From assembly GCA_947085425.1 (NCBI GenBank), contig CAMTWK010000016.1, positions 47,825 through 111,824 of the forward strand: 64,000 nucleotides of DNA, read 5' to 3'. This document shows, one piece after another, positions 53,267 to 62,023 of this stretch (positions within the stretch are counted from its first letter, which is position 1; each line of letters starts with the position of its first letter). Made by a program: the position numbers and the translations under genes. The notes under the pieces were generated by a model, which was given only the letters and a program-made list of their open reading frames with translations, was not told the origin of the DNA and did not search any database. Source of the DNA: UKL13-2 sp947085425 (GTDB taxonomy: Bacteria; Pseudomonadota; Gammaproteobacteria; Burkholderiales; Usitatibacteraceae).

Positions 53267-54618
53267 TCAAACCCGAACACGTCCATGTCATTGGTGGCGG
53301 ACTGGTCGGTGCACTCACCAGTATTTTTTTGGCCAAGCGCGGTTTTGAAGTCAGCCTATTCGAGCGGCGTGGAGACATGCGCAAACTTGCCGTTGAAGCC
53401 GGTCGTTCGATCAACCTGGCCGTGACCGCGCGCGGCCTCAAGGCACTCGACGAGGTCGGTCTGAAACGTGATGTGCTGGATCTGGCCATCACAATGAAGG
53501 GCCGTATGGTGCATGACATGGCTGGCAACACGACCTTTGTGTCGTATGGCCAAAAAGAAAACGAAGTGATTTATTCGGTGTCACGTGGTGAGCTCAATAA
53601 ACTGTTATTGACCAAGGCGGGCGAATATTCCAACGTCCACTTACGCTTCGACCAACGTTGTGTTGAACACGACCTCGAGTCCAACCAGATTTCCTTTACC
53701 GACGAAGTCAGCAAACAAACACATAACGTGCAAGCCAAAGTGGCGCTGGCAACCGATGGCGCCTGGTCGGTGGCGCGCCAAGCCATGCTCGCCAACGTCA
53801 AGAATTTTAATTACGCGCAGAATTTTGAATCCTACGGCTATAAAGAGTTGGTGATTCCCGCCGCCGCGGGTGGTGCATTCCAATTGGAAAAAGAAGCGTT
53901 ACATATCTGGCCACGTCAGTCGTTTATGTTGATCGCGCTGCCCAATCTGGATGGCAGCTTTACCTGCACTTTATTTTTAGCCTACGAGGGTGCCGTCAGT
54001 TTTGCCGCATTAAAAACAGCCACTGACGTGAATGCCTTTTTTGCCAGAGAATTTGCCGGCGCGCTCGCCTTGATGCCGACGCTGGCTGAAGATTTTTTCC
54101 GCAACCCGACCGGCGCACTCACCACCATTCGTTGCGCGCCGTGGCATGTCGACGACAAACTTTTGTTGCTGGGTGATGCCGCCCATGCCATCGTGCCGTT
54201 TTTTGGCCAAGGCATGAATTGTGGGTTTGAAGATTGCAGCACACTTGGTGTATTGCTCGATGCTGAGTCCGATTGGCGCAGCCTGTTTCAAAAACTCGAA
54301 GCCGAACGCAAACCCAATGCGGACGCCATTGGCACACTCGCTTTGGAAAACTTTGTGGAGATGCGTGATACCGTTGCCGATGCAAAATTCCAACTCAAGA
54401 AACGTATTGGTTTTGAGCTCGAAAAACGTTATCCGGATCGATTTATCCCCCGCTACAGCATGGTGGTGTTTCATGCTGAAATTCCCTATGCCGACGCCTA
54501 TCAACGCGGCATCGAGCAAGAAGTCATTCTTGATGCATTGGCGGCGGGGATAGCAGATATTTCCAAAATTGATTGGTCTCACGCCGAGCGGTTAATGCAA
54601 CACGCCCGGCCATTCTGA
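53263..54618 (+). CDS. kmo: Kynurenine 3-monooxygenase
   Basis: 451 residues, class A flavoprotein hydroxylase. The Rossmann FAD motif is VHVIGGGLVGALTSIFLAKRG; the DG motif is VALATDGAWSVARQAM; the GD motif is KLLLLGDAAHAIVPFFGQGMNCGFED. It hydroxylates kynurenine with NADPH and O2. The C-terminal helix region PRYSMVVFHAEIPYADAY is also typical. No clear membrane anchor, in contrast to the mitochondrial enzyme. Last pathway gene of the cluster. Confidence 0.95.
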   Translation: MIKPEHVHVIGGGLVGALTSIFLAKRGFEVSLFERRGDMRKLAVEAGRSINLAVTARGLKALDEVGLKRDVLDLAITMKGRMVHDMAGNTTFVSYGQKENEVIYSVSRGELNKLLLTKAGEYSNVHLRFDQRCVEHDLESNQISFTDEVSKQTHNVQAKVALATDGAWSVARQAMLANVKNFNYAQNFESYGYKELVIPAAAGGAFQLEKEALHIWPRQSFMLIALPNLDGSFTCTLFLAYEGAVSFAALKTATDVNAFFAREFAGALALMPTLAEDFFRNPTGALTTIRCAPWHVDDKLLLLGDAAHAIVPFFGQGMNCGFEDCSTLGVLLDAESDWRSLFQKLEAERKPNADAIGTLALENFVEMRDTVADAKFQLKKRIGFELEKRYPDRFIPRYSMVVFHAEIPYADAYQRGIEQEVILDALAAGIADISKIDWSHAERLMQHARPF

Positions 54619-54647
54619 AATCATCCTATCGTCACGCCAAGATCACT

Positions 54648-55178
54648 TTGAACATACTGCACGCAGATACGTTAACCCTTGAACCACAGCTGGCCAGCCA
54701 TGCTGCGGAAATGTTTCGCGTGCTCAGTGATCCGGCGATTTACGAATTTGAAAATGCACCCCCTGCTTCAATGGCGTGGCTCGAACAACGCTTTACCAAG
54801 CTTGAATCGCGTTGTTCTGCGGATGGCAGCCAGCAATGGTTGAACTGGGTGGTGCGTTTGCAGACCGGTGAGTTGGCCGGGTATGTGCAGGCCACCGTGA
54901 TCACCGAGGGGCTCACGACTTTTGCTTACATTGCTTATGAATTTGCCAGCCGATATTGGCGGCGCGGTTTGGGCAGCGCATCGGTGCGGGTGGTGATGGA
55001 TGAATTGGCGGCCAACTATGCGGTGCAGACGTTTGTTGCCGAGTTAAAAGCAAACAATTTCCGCTCGGTAGCCCTGCTGCAACACTTGGGGTTTGGCGAC
55101 GCCCTGCCCGCCTCACTCCGGCACCTGAGCTGTGAGTCCGACGAAATCATCATGAGCAAATCCGCTGCACTTGCCTAA
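54648..55178 (+). CDS. GNAT family N-acetyltransferase
   Basis: About 176 residues from a TTG at 54648; a TTG at 54573 would overlap kmo by 46 nt. RimJ/RimL-like acetyltransferase: LNILHADTLTLEPQLASHAAEMF start, then GYVQATVITEG, the acetyl-CoA-binding SRYWRRGLGSASVRVVMDEL and the late AELKANNFRSVALLQHLGF motif. The substrate is unknown. It follows kmo by about 30 bp and may belong to the same transcript, but kynurenine metabolism need not be its job. Confidence 0.82.
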   Translation: MNILHADTLTLEPQLASHAAEMFRVLSDPAIYEFENAPPASMAWLEQRFTKLESRCSADGSQQWLNWVVRLQTGELAGYVQATVITEGLTTFAYIAYEFASRYWRRGLGSASVRVVMDELAANYAVQTFVAELKANNFRSVALLQHLGFGDALPASLRHLSCESDEIIMSKSAALA

Positions 55179-55281
55179 CCAGCGAAGAGCACACCACCAA
55201 ACGGGTCGCGCCGTAACAGTCGGTTAAAATGTTTTGGCACCCCCCCAAATCTCCCCAGCCCCCAGCCGCGAAAAAATATCC

Positions 55282-56322
55282 GTGTCCTTCCCCGCTGCAT
55301 TTTTCTCCGCCCGACTTTACCCGCTTGCCCGCCACGCCTTATTCAAACTCGACCCTGAGGTGGCGCACAATCTGGCGCTTGGCAGTTTGAAAAAACTGGA
55401 AAGTGTCCATCTGGCGGGTCTTTTCGGACAAAAAGTGCTGAAACCGCGCTCCCTGCTTGGACTTTCATTTGATAATTCTGTTGGGCTGGCGGCGGGTCTG
55501 GACAAAAATGGCGAATACATTGATGCACTGGCTGCGATGGGATTCGGCTTTATTGAAGTCGGCACGGTGACACCCAAGCCACAACCCGGCAATGCCAAGC
55601 CGCGCATGTTTCGATTGACGTCACACGAGGCGCTCATCAATCGACTGGGATTTAACAATGGCGGGCTCGAGCAATTTTTAGTGAACGTACAGCGCGCCAA
55701 ATACCGCGGCGTGCTGGGCCTCAATATCGGCAAAAATTTTGATACGCCGAACGAAAACGCAGTCGATGATTACGTCACCTGTTTGTGCGGGGTCTACCCG
55801 CATGCCAGTTATGTGACGGTGAATATTTCCTCCCCCAACACCAAGGGATTGCGCGATTTACAAGCGACCGCGGCGTTGGAAAAATTATTGTCCACACTCA
55901 AGGACGAACAAACCAAGCTGGCAAAAATACATAAAAAAAAGGTGCCACTGCTGTTAAAAATCGCGCCCGACCTCGATCTCACTGCCATCAGGGATATTGC
56001 CGCGCTGTTATTGCAATACGGCTTCGAAGGCGCGGTTGCCACCAATACCACCATCTCACGCGATGCCGTGCAGGGTCATCCACACACCGCAGAAACAGGC
56101 GGACTTTCCGGTCGACCGCTGTTTTCACCCTCGACCGAAGTGTTGCGTCAATTGGTCAAAGCCCTCAAGGGCAACATTCCAGTCATTGGCGTCGGCGGCA
56201 TTATGTCGGCCCATGACGCCAAACTCAAAATGAATGCCGGTGCTTCACTGGTGCAAATTTATACCGGCTTTATTTACAAGGGCCCGGCGTTGATCAGTGA
56301 TTGCGCCAAGGCCATCGATTAA
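55282..56322 (+). CDS. pyrD: Dihydroorotate dehydrogenase (quinone)
   Basis: 346 residues from the GTG at 55282, close to the usual ~340; a TTG at 55234 adds 16 unlikely residues. Class 2 enzyme with the N-terminal amphipathic membrane helix (RLYPLARHALFKLDPEVAHN), GLAAGLDKNGEYIDALAAMGFGF, VGTVTPKPQPGN, SSPNTKGLRDLQ (catalytic Ser) and the C-terminal FMN site VIGVGGIMSAHDAKLKM. It oxidises dihydroorotate and reduces quinone. It begins the conserved tail that continues with rnfB-like, nth and DUF1841. Confidence 0.95.
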   Translation: MSFPAAFFSARLYPLARHALFKLDPEVAHNLALGSLKKLESVHLAGLFGQKVLKPRSLLGLSFDNSVGLAAGLDKNGEYIDALAAMGFGFIEVGTVTPKPQPGNAKPRMFRLTSHEALINRLGFNNGGLEQFLVNVQRAKYRGVLGLNIGKNFDTPNENAVDDYVTCLCGVYPHASYVTVNISSPNTKGLRDLQATAALEKLLSTLKDEQTKLAKIHKKKVPLLLKIAPDLDLTAIRDIAALLLQYGFEGAVATNTTISRDAVQGHPHTAETGGLSGRPLFSPSTEVLRQLVKALKGNIPVIGVGGIMSAHDAKLKMNAGASLVQIYTGFIYKGPALISDCAKAID

Positions 56323-56333
56323 CGTCGACTCAT

Positions 56334-56900
56334 ATGCCGACCTTGACTGAAAAAATTGATGCCTTGCTGCCACAAACACAGTGCACCAAGTGTGGCTACC
56401 TCGGCTGTTTGCCCTACGCCGAGGCAATCGCCAACAACGCTGTGCCGATCAATCGCTGCCCGCCCGGTGGCGACGAAGGCATTGCCAAATTGGCCAAACT
56501 GCTCAATCAACCCCTGCTGCCGCTTGATCTCGAATGTGGTGCGCATCTGCCGCATCGGGTGGCGGTAATTGATGAAGCCGAATGTATCGGCTGCGCCAAA
56601 TGTCTCAAACCCTGCCCGACAGACGCCATCATCGGTGCCAATAAATTTATGCACACGGTGCTGCCACAATATTGCACCGCCTGTGAGTTGTGTATTCCCG
56701 CCTGCCCAGTCGATTGCATCACCATGGTCGATGATGCGCGTTATCCAGCCATGTTTGACACCGGTGCCGCGCGGGTGCGTTTTCATTTTCACAATTTTCG
56801 ATTGCAACGGGATGTCAGTGAACGTGAGGACATGTTGAATGCCAAAGAGCGCGCGGCGATGACCCCATTTGCATCATCGCCGACGGAAAAAAATGACTGA
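56334..56900 (+). CDS. RnfB/RsxB-like ferredoxin protein
   Basis: 188 residues from ATG 56334. The N-terminal [4Fe-4S] domain reads TQCTKCGYLGCLPYAEAIAN followed by INRCPPGG. Two ferredoxin clusters follow: ECIGCAKCLKPCPTDAI and YCTACELCIPACPVDCI. This is the soluble part of RnfB; the N-terminal membrane helix of E. coli RsxB is missing, and no other rnf genes are near. Betaproteobacteria commonly carry such a stand-alone protein next to nth. It may supply electrons for maturation or repair enzymes. It overlaps nth by 8 nt. Confidence 0.88.
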   Translation: MPTLTEKIDALLPQTQCTKCGYLGCLPYAEAIANNAVPINRCPPGGDEGIAKLAKLLNQPLLPLDLECGAHLPHRVAVIDEAECIGCAKCLKPCPTDAIIGANKFMHTVLPQYCTACELCIPACPVDCITMVDDARYPAMFDTGAARVRFHFHNFRLQRDVSEREDMLNAKERAAMTPFASSPTEKND

Positions 56901-57552
56901 CGCGTATGTCATGAAACCGGATGCGCGCCATGAATTTTTTCGGCGAATGCAGGAAATCAATCCGCACCCCAAATCCGACCTGCTCTATTCCAGTCCGTTC
57001 GAATTATTGGTCGCCGTCATTTTGTCGGCACAGGCCACCGACAAGGGTGTCAATATCGCCACGGCAAAATTATTTCCCAAGGCCAATACCCCGCAAAAAA
57101 TCCTCAAGCTCGGTGAGGAAAAACTCATCGCCTATATTCAGACCATCGGCCTGTATCGCAATAAAGCCAAAAACGTCATTGCCACCTGTCAGATTCTGAT
57201 GGAACAACACGACGGTGAAGTGCCGGGTTCACGCGAGGCGCTCGAGGCACTACCCGGTGTCGGGCGCAAAACCGCCAACGTGGTGCTCAATATCGCCTTT
57301 GGTCAACCGACCATGGCGGTTGATACACACATCTTTCGTATCGGCAATCGTATGGGCATGGCGCCCGGCAAGGATGTGGTGGCGGTTGAGATGAAATTAC
57401 TGAAGGTGGTGCCGGCGGAATTTATGCAACACGCGCACCATTGGTTGATTTTGCACGGCCGCTACACCTGTGTTGCCCGCAAACCAAAATGCGGACAGTG
57501 CCCGGTATTTGATCTGTGTGGCTTCAAGAAAAAGCTGGACTTTGTCGAATGA
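56893..57552 (+). CDS. nth: Endonuclease III
   Basis: 219 residues. A bifunctional DNA glycosylase/AP lyase for oxidised pyrimidines. The helix-hairpin-helix is EALPGVGRKTANVVLNIAF with the catalytic Lys, followed by VDTHIFRIGNRMG with the catalytic Asp. The C-terminal [4Fe-4S] ligands are in CVARKPKCGQCPVFDLC (C-x6-C-x2-C-x5-C). The start ATG at 56893 overlaps the ferredoxin gene; an earlier in-frame start is inside that gene and unlikely. Confidence 0.97.
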   Translation: MTDAYVMKPDARHEFFRRMQEINPHPKSDLLYSSPFELLVAVILSAQATDKGVNIATAKLFPKANTPQKILKLGEEKLIAYIQTIGLYRNKAKNVIATCQILMEQHDGEVPGSREALEALPGVGRKTANVVLNIAFGQPTMAVDTHIFRIGNRMGMAPGKDVVAVEMKLLKVVPAEFMQHAHHWLILHGRYTCVARKPKCGQCPVFDLCGFKKKLDFVE

Positions 57553-57564
57553 AGTGGAGCATTC

Positions 57565-57996
57565 ATGTTTAACCCCAGCCGTGATCAGGCGCGCGATTTT
57601 TTGTTCGACGCATGGCGCAAATACCGTACCGGCGACGCCACCAATCCATTGACGGCGCTCGAAACCATCGCCGTTGAGCTCATCGCCGCACACCCGGAAT
57701 ACCACAACGTGCTGGAAAATCGCGACAAGTATGTCGATCGTGACTACGCGCCCGAAGCGGGTGCCACCAATCCGTTCTTGCATCTATCCATGCACATGTC
57801 GATTCGGGAGCAGATATCGATCGATCAACCTCCGGGGGTACGCGCCCATCACCAGCGACTGAGTGAAAAATTCGGCTCGGCACTGGAAGCCGAACATCAC
57901 ATGATGGATTGCCTGGGCGAAATGATCTGGCACGCACAACGCCACTACACTGCGCCTGATCCTGCAATCTATTTTTCTTGTCTCAAAAAAAAATAG
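57565..57996 (+). CDS. DUF1841 family protein
   Basis: 143 residues. It has the family start MFNPSRDQARDFLFDAWRKY, then the central NPFLHLSMHMSIREQISIDQPPGV with conserved His residues and HHMMDCLGEMIWHAQRH. The motifs suggest a helical, possibly metal-binding protein. Function is unknown; it is widely found after nth in Beta- and Gammaproteobacteria. Last gene of the conserved core before the accessory region. Confidence 0.9.
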   Translation: MFNPSRDQARDFLFDAWRKYRTGDATNPLTALETIAVELIAAHPEYHNVLENRDKYVDRDYAPEAGATNPFLHLSMHMSIREQISIDQPPGVRAHHQRLSEKFGSALEAEHHMMDCLGEMIWHAQRHYTAPDPAIYFSCLKKK

Positions 57997-58393
57997 TCGT
58001 CAGTTCAGGCTTGTTGTGGCCTCTTGCCTGATCAGGCTGCGTTAAGTTTTGCGCCCCGCCGTGGGAATGTTGGATGGGAATGACCGCTTTTTTTGAGCGG
58101 GAACCGTCACAGTTGACCCAAAGCGGTCCTACGATTTTCCCGAAAGCGGACATTCGTTTGGTCACGAAAGGTCGCAGGGGCCTCAGGTCAAGTGGCAATC
58201 GTTGAAAACAATTTGACCTCTGGTGGTGTGGGCATCATCACATCAGTGATGTCAGGACTTGCGGATTACAGCCGCGAATGTTCTCGATGGCCATGGCACA
58301 TGACTGACGGGGTTGACGAATCGGGACTTTGTTTGCAAAATTTGCCACATAACAAATCAGTGAGTCGGACTTGGGGAAGGGCAGGACCAGAGA
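57997..58393. other. Intergenic region with repeated GC-rich inverted motifs
   Basis: 397 bp. It holds an inverted pair gaccgcttt (58082-58090) and aaagcggtc (58120-58128), a further copy cccgaaagcggacattc at 58139-58155, and the inverted repeat aggtcaa (58185-58191) with ttgacct (58213-58219). No gene-like frame. It marks the change from conserved core to accessory genes. Confidence 0.55.
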
Positions 58394-59386
58394 ATGACAG
58401 TGAGCACACGGTTGGCGATTGCGACCTTTGTATTGATCGGATTTTCCTCCGAGGTGCCTGCACAGAAAGACGCAGCCACGGCAACCGCCGGCGCCCGGGC
58501 AACAGTGCCGCCAACGGCGCAGTGGGCGGGTCTGCCTCGGGCGGACCGTCCAGCCGGTGAGGCTTATCGCCATGCGGATTGCGGACTCGACACGACGCCG
58601 CAAGCTACGATGTATCAGCGTTGCCTCGCGCACACTGGCTGCGAAATGGTTGCCCGTAAGCTTTCCGCCTGCAATCAGATGTCAGCATTGCTGGTAGGGC
58701 TCGCCGAGCGGCTGGGAACGCGCACTGACGTCACCAATTTCGACTTGTTTGAAGTGGTGCAGCCGAAGCCTACGAAGCACAACGGCCTGATCCGCTACAT
58801 CGGAGAGGCCAGGACGATCGCTTACGCGGAGCCTGGCTCACAGACTTGGAAAGCCTTAAGTTGGGGCAAGCGGGACGCACAGTCCAACAAACAGATCTTC
58901 ACCTATTTCGAGGGTCGCGCAGCGATGCTTCCGGGCGAAAAGGTCGCCAAGTCCACGGGATCGAAAATGGCGCTTGGCCGGGGAGTGGCGATCAACGAAT
59001 ACGGCGACATGATGCGTGGCGACTTCAAGGAAGGCGAGCTGCATGGTATCGGCCACGCGCTCAAGGTCTATCCTGAGGGTGTAGTGATGTCAGTCGGGCG
59101 CAAACGCCATGGCTACACAATGGGAATGAGCATCTACCAAAGATCGGACGGCATGGTGACCGAATCCCTGAGTTATCCGACGGACTCAACAGGACTTAAC
59201 TACAAGGACTCGGGAATATTGGCCAATACCAACGCTTACGGCGGAGGTTCGATGACTTTGTACAGGACTCGCAACGATAGCGAGCACTTCCCGGTTCTCA
59301 GTGGCCGGATCGACCCATTTAAGTCGGCGCAGCAACCGAGTGCTGACAGATCTCCGCAACTTGTGGGCAAGGAACGCAAGCCATGA
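58394..59386 (+). CDS. Unknown secreted protein with MORN-like segment
   Basis: 330 residues. Signal peptide about 1-24 (ending EVPAQ). The mature protein has four Cys in its first third (HADCGLDTTP, QRCLAHTGCEM, LSACNQM). Around residues 190-235, GRGVAINEYGDMMRGDFKEGELHGIGHALKVYPEG resembles two MORN repeats in its Y-x-G-x-F-x-x-G-x-x-H-G-x-G pattern, given here as separate parts. The C-terminus is polar. No enzyme motif. The stop overlaps the next start by 4 nt (ATGA), so the two secreted proteins are probably made together. Codon use is different from the fdh and kyn genes. Confidence 0.65.
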   Translation: MTVSTRLAIATFVLIGFSSEVPAQKDAATATAGARATVPPTAQWAGLPRADRPAGEAYRHADCGLDTTPQATMYQRCLAHTGCEMVARKLSACNQMSALLVGLAERLGTRTDVTNFDLFEVVQPKPTKHNGLIRYIGEARTIAYAEPGSQTWKALSWGKRDAQSNKQIFTYFEGRAAMLPGEKVAKSTGSKMALGRGVAINEYGDMMRGDFKEGELHGIGHALKVYPEGVVMSVGRKRHGYTMGMSIYQRSDGMVTESLSYPTDSTGLNYKDSGILANTNAYGGGSMTLYRTRNDSEHFPVLSGRIDPFKSAQQPSADRSPQLVGKERKP

Positions 59387-61113
59387 CACCGAGGCAGGCA
59401 GGCGCCAGCGTATTGTTTGTCCTGCTGGGCGTGGTGTTTTCCGCATCCGCCGAGGTGGGGCAGAAGCGCAGCAAGTGTGAAGAGGGCATCGGTTGCCGCG
59501 ATGAGCAGAAGAAGGTGCCGGAGGCGTCGAAAAACAACAGGTCGGGGCTCACCGACAAGGCGACCAGTCCCGGCCTCGGGGTCGGGGTCACCGGCGACAC
59601 GCGCATACCAGGCGGTCGTTTCGAGCCGCTGCCAGGTTCCGGTGGCTATGCCGGTTCAAAACCTGCGGAGCAGGCATTTGCGAACGAGGTCTGTAGCAGC
59701 CGGCAGGCGCAGATGGACCGCGAAGGCTATGTGTCTTCTAGGCGGGTTGTCGCCCCTGACCTCGATGCAACGGATTGCATTGAGTTGATTGAGTTGCGCA
59801 CGCGCAATGGCTATTTTGGCCCAGGCTTCAAGAACTCCTGTCCTTATCCGGTGTTCTTTCGGTTCTGCGCCTACAGGCCTTTGCCCAACGCTTTGGGTGG
59901 GGCGATTGATTGCGAAAAGACTGACGGTCGCATCGAGATTATTGAATCCAAGGAAGAAATCGTGGCACACACGTATGGCGCGGAATCAATATACTTTGGG
60001 GGGTGCCGCCATCCGGAAGCCACGCCGGCGAACTTTATATTTGTCCCCGGCCAAAGCTACAAGTATCAATGCATGGCATGGGTGGAGCGCAAGGTTAGGG
60101 ACGCAGTGGCAAAGAGAAAAGCCTCTGCGTGCGAAATTGCGGAAATTGCGCATGATGCGGCGGTGGAGCAGGAGGTGGAACGATTGCGCGCCCAGGTGCC
60201 GGAGTTGATCGCACTCGCCAAGCAGGATCAAATCGAGGAACTGGCGCGGCGCAAGCAGCAACGGGAAGAAGAATTCCGACAAGCGCGGGCGCCTACGCAG
60301 CAAGTGCAGTTGGCGCAAAGGCCGGTGCAACAGCAGCAAACACAGCAGACAAACTTGAACAGTTCTGCATCCACAACACCTCGCATCAGCGGGAACCGCC
60401 AGTCATCGGACGGTTATCATGCGGTGACACTTGTGGATCGCTGGACCGGTACCTGGGAAAGCCAGCCGCTGCTGCGTGTCCCTGAGTCTGCATACGATCA
60501 GACATTGGCAAACTTTAAAAAGTGTCGGACTTCAGTTTGCGGGCCTGAGAGACCCCCTTCAGAATCGCCCTATGCCTATGATGTCGGGAGTATTGTGAAC
60601 CCGTTCAAGGTGTCGGGCACGGTCCCTCGACAGACACCCAATTGCAAATACACCCCCCAGGCAGGATATGGGCTTCCATATCTTCCCGGGTCGCGAAGCG
60701 CCTTCGGCATCGGAGGAGGTGTTTCTGGCGAGCAGACCTGTGCCTATCTCCTGCAGGCGGCAATCCATGAATGGATGGAGAACAAGGTTGGGGGAAGCCG
60801 CGGCGCCAGCGCCCTCATAAACTCCGCCGCGGTAATGCCAGGAACAGCGACCGGGCAATGCGAAGCGGATCTGCAGGCCTATCGCGCCTCTTCAAAAGAT
60901 GTCCGCGGGAAGGCATCCCCGATGGATATGAGGAAGAGTCTACAAGCCGCTATGTATCTCGAAGTCAATATGTACCGGATCCTGACGACATCCTGCAAAG
61001 GTACCTCGCATGCAGACCGCGCAGACTTTTATCTCCAGGCTGCCGGCCAGTCGCTCAAGACCTGCCAAGTCATGACAAGCGATCCCAAAGTCTGCGTCCC
61101 CAAAATTCCGTAG
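59383..61113 (+). CDS. Unknown secreted Cys-rich protein, partner of the MORN-like protein
   Basis: 576 residues. Signal peptide about 1-24 (ending SASAE). After a low-complexity linker, a Cys-bearing region (about 110-225) includes NGYFGPGFKNSCPYPVFFRF, GAIDCEKTDGRIEI and YFGGCRHPE, which could be disulfide-bonded. A Gln/Glu/Arg-rich coiled-coil segment spans about 250-330 (REEEFRQARAPTQQ, QLAQRPVQQQQTQ). The last ~200 residues hold further Cys pairs and an ALINSAAVMPGTATGQCEADL stretch with a helical tail. I recognise no family. It follows the MORN-like gene with a 4-nt overlap. Periplasmic or extracellular location is inferred. Confidence 0.65.
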   Translation: MTPRQAGASVLFVLLGVVFSASAEVGQKRSKCEEGIGCRDEQKKVPEASKNNRSGLTDKATSPGLGVGVTGDTRIPGGRFEPLPGSGGYAGSKPAEQAFANEVCSSRQAQMDREGYVSSRRVVAPDLDATDCIELIELRTRNGYFGPGFKNSCPYPVFFRFCAYRPLPNALGGAIDCEKTDGRIEIIESKEEIVAHTYGAESIYFGGCRHPEATPANFIFVPGQSYKYQCMAWVERKVRDAVAKRKASACEIAEIAHDAAVEQEVERLRAQVPELIALAKQDQIEELARRKQQREEEFRQARAPTQQVQLAQRPVQQQQTQQTNLNSSASTTPRISGNRQSSDGYHAVTLVDRWTGTWESQPLLRVPESAYDQTLANFKKCRTSVCGPERPPSESPYAYDVGSIVNPFKVSGTVPRQTPNCKYTPQAGYGLPYLPGSRSAFGIGGGVSGEQTCAYLLQAAIHEWMENKVGGSRGASALINSAAVMPGTATGQCEADLQAYRASSKDVRGKASPMDMRKSLQAAMYLEVNMYRILTTSCKGTSHADRADFYLQAAGQSLKTCQVMTSDPKVCVPKIP

Positions 61114-61280
61114 TTGAAACTGGGTTCGGGCGATCAAAAGTGTCCACTCAAGTCGGGCTGCCTCAGAGTCAAATTGTTTTTCATTTGATTCGGTGGATCA
61201 GAATATGAAATCAGCGGGCTCTCGGGAACCGCCGGTATTGGCCGGTTGTGCAATCGCGCAGATGCTCGTATTCAGGCGCG

Positions 61281-61682
61281 TCAGGATGCGCGGACTTCGC
61301 TAAGCAAGTCAGGATGCCTATCAAGAACTTTGAGCAATTTCACCAGCGCCAGAGGTGGACGGGTTCTCCCGTTTTCATAACGAGAAAACGCATTCACCCC
61401 ACCCCCAAAAATCTCAGCGGCTTCCTGCTGATCCAATGCCAGCTTTTTGCGCACGGCCGCGATGAATGCCGGATCAATGATTGCTGCGTTGACTTGCTTG
61501 TTGAATTCGAGCATTTCTGCACTTGTACGAGCTGATTCCGCAGCATCCAACACGACTTCACCGCAGGCTGGGCAATATTGTCCCTTCACATTCGGAATGA
61601 AAGTTGTCTCACCTTTGTAGGTGTATGGAAGGTCGCGTGTATCGCGCGCCAATTTTGCAGCAGCACAGTTAGGACATTTCAT
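61281..61682 (-). CDS. mqsA: MqsA-type antitoxin
   Basis: 133 residues from ATG 61682 (a GTG at 61688 overlapping mqsR is an alternative). The N-terminal zinc domain has two Cys pairs, KCPNCAAAK and QYCPACGEV. The C-terminal XRE helix-turn-helix is QQEAAEIFGGGVNAFSRYENGRTRPP, with the Asn and Arg that read the operator in E. coli MqsA. It binds and inhibits MqsR and represses the operon. Second gene after the toxin, the unusual toxin-first order typical of mqsRA. Confidence 0.93.
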   Translation of the reverse strand: MKCPNCAAAKLARDTRDLPYTYKGETTFIPNVKGQYCPACGEVVLDAAESARTSAEMLEFNKQVNAAIIDPAFIAAVRKKLALDQQEAAEIFGGGVNAFSRYENGRTRPPLALVKLLKVLDRHPDLLSEVRAS

Positions 61683-61684
61683 AA

Positions 61685-61981
61685 TCACAACTCCTTGAAT
61701 GATACGATCAGGACCTCATCGACGATTGTCAGTTTCAAGTAGACCTCGCCTGCACTCGTCATCGGTCGATAGACGTCTTGCCAGACAGTATGATCGGCGT
61801 GAGTGGTCATGCTCTTGTGGAAGTCGGCAGGTTTGAGCCCAACGACCACCTTCAGCATGTCAGAGAAATCAAATCCCAGCGCCGCCGCACCCGCCAACGC
61901 TGACGCTGTCGAACCAACCTTGGCCGCAGCGATAAGCGATCTGACAATCGCTAACTTGTAATGAGGTGTCAGTTTCTCCAT
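61685..61981 (-). CDS. mqsR: MqsR-type mRNA interferase toxin
   Basis: 98 residues, the same length as E. coli MqsR, and the residues known to matter there are present at the same numbers: Lys56, Gln68, Tyr81 and Lys96. RelE/YoeB-like fold that cleaves mRNA at GCU. The ATG follows the candidate -10 element by 5 bp with no ribosome site between, so translation of a leaderless message is predicted. The stop overlaps or abuts the mqsA start. Confidence 0.93.
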   Translation of the reverse strand: MEKLTPHYKLAIVRSLIAAAKVGSTASALAGAAALGFDFSDMLKVVVGLKPADFHKSMTTHADHTVWQDVYRPMTSAGEVYLKLTIVDEVLIVSFKEL

Positions 61982-61986
61982 AGCGC

Positions 61987-62023
61987 ATTTTAACCTACTT
62001 GGTTAATTTGGCAAGCAGGTTAA
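61987..62023 (-). promoter_or_regulatory. mqsRA promoter and MqsA operator
   Basis: On the minus strand a -35 element TTGCCA (62009-62014) and a -10 element TAAAAT (61987-61992) are 16 bp apart. A 17-bp palindrome TTAACC-TACTT-GGTTAA (61990-62006) covers the core promoter, and a further AGGTTAA half-site lies at 62017-62023. The E. coli MqsA site is AACCT-N-AGGTT, which fits the bases here. The predicted transcript start falls at or within a base or two of the MqsR ATG. Confidence 0.75.
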
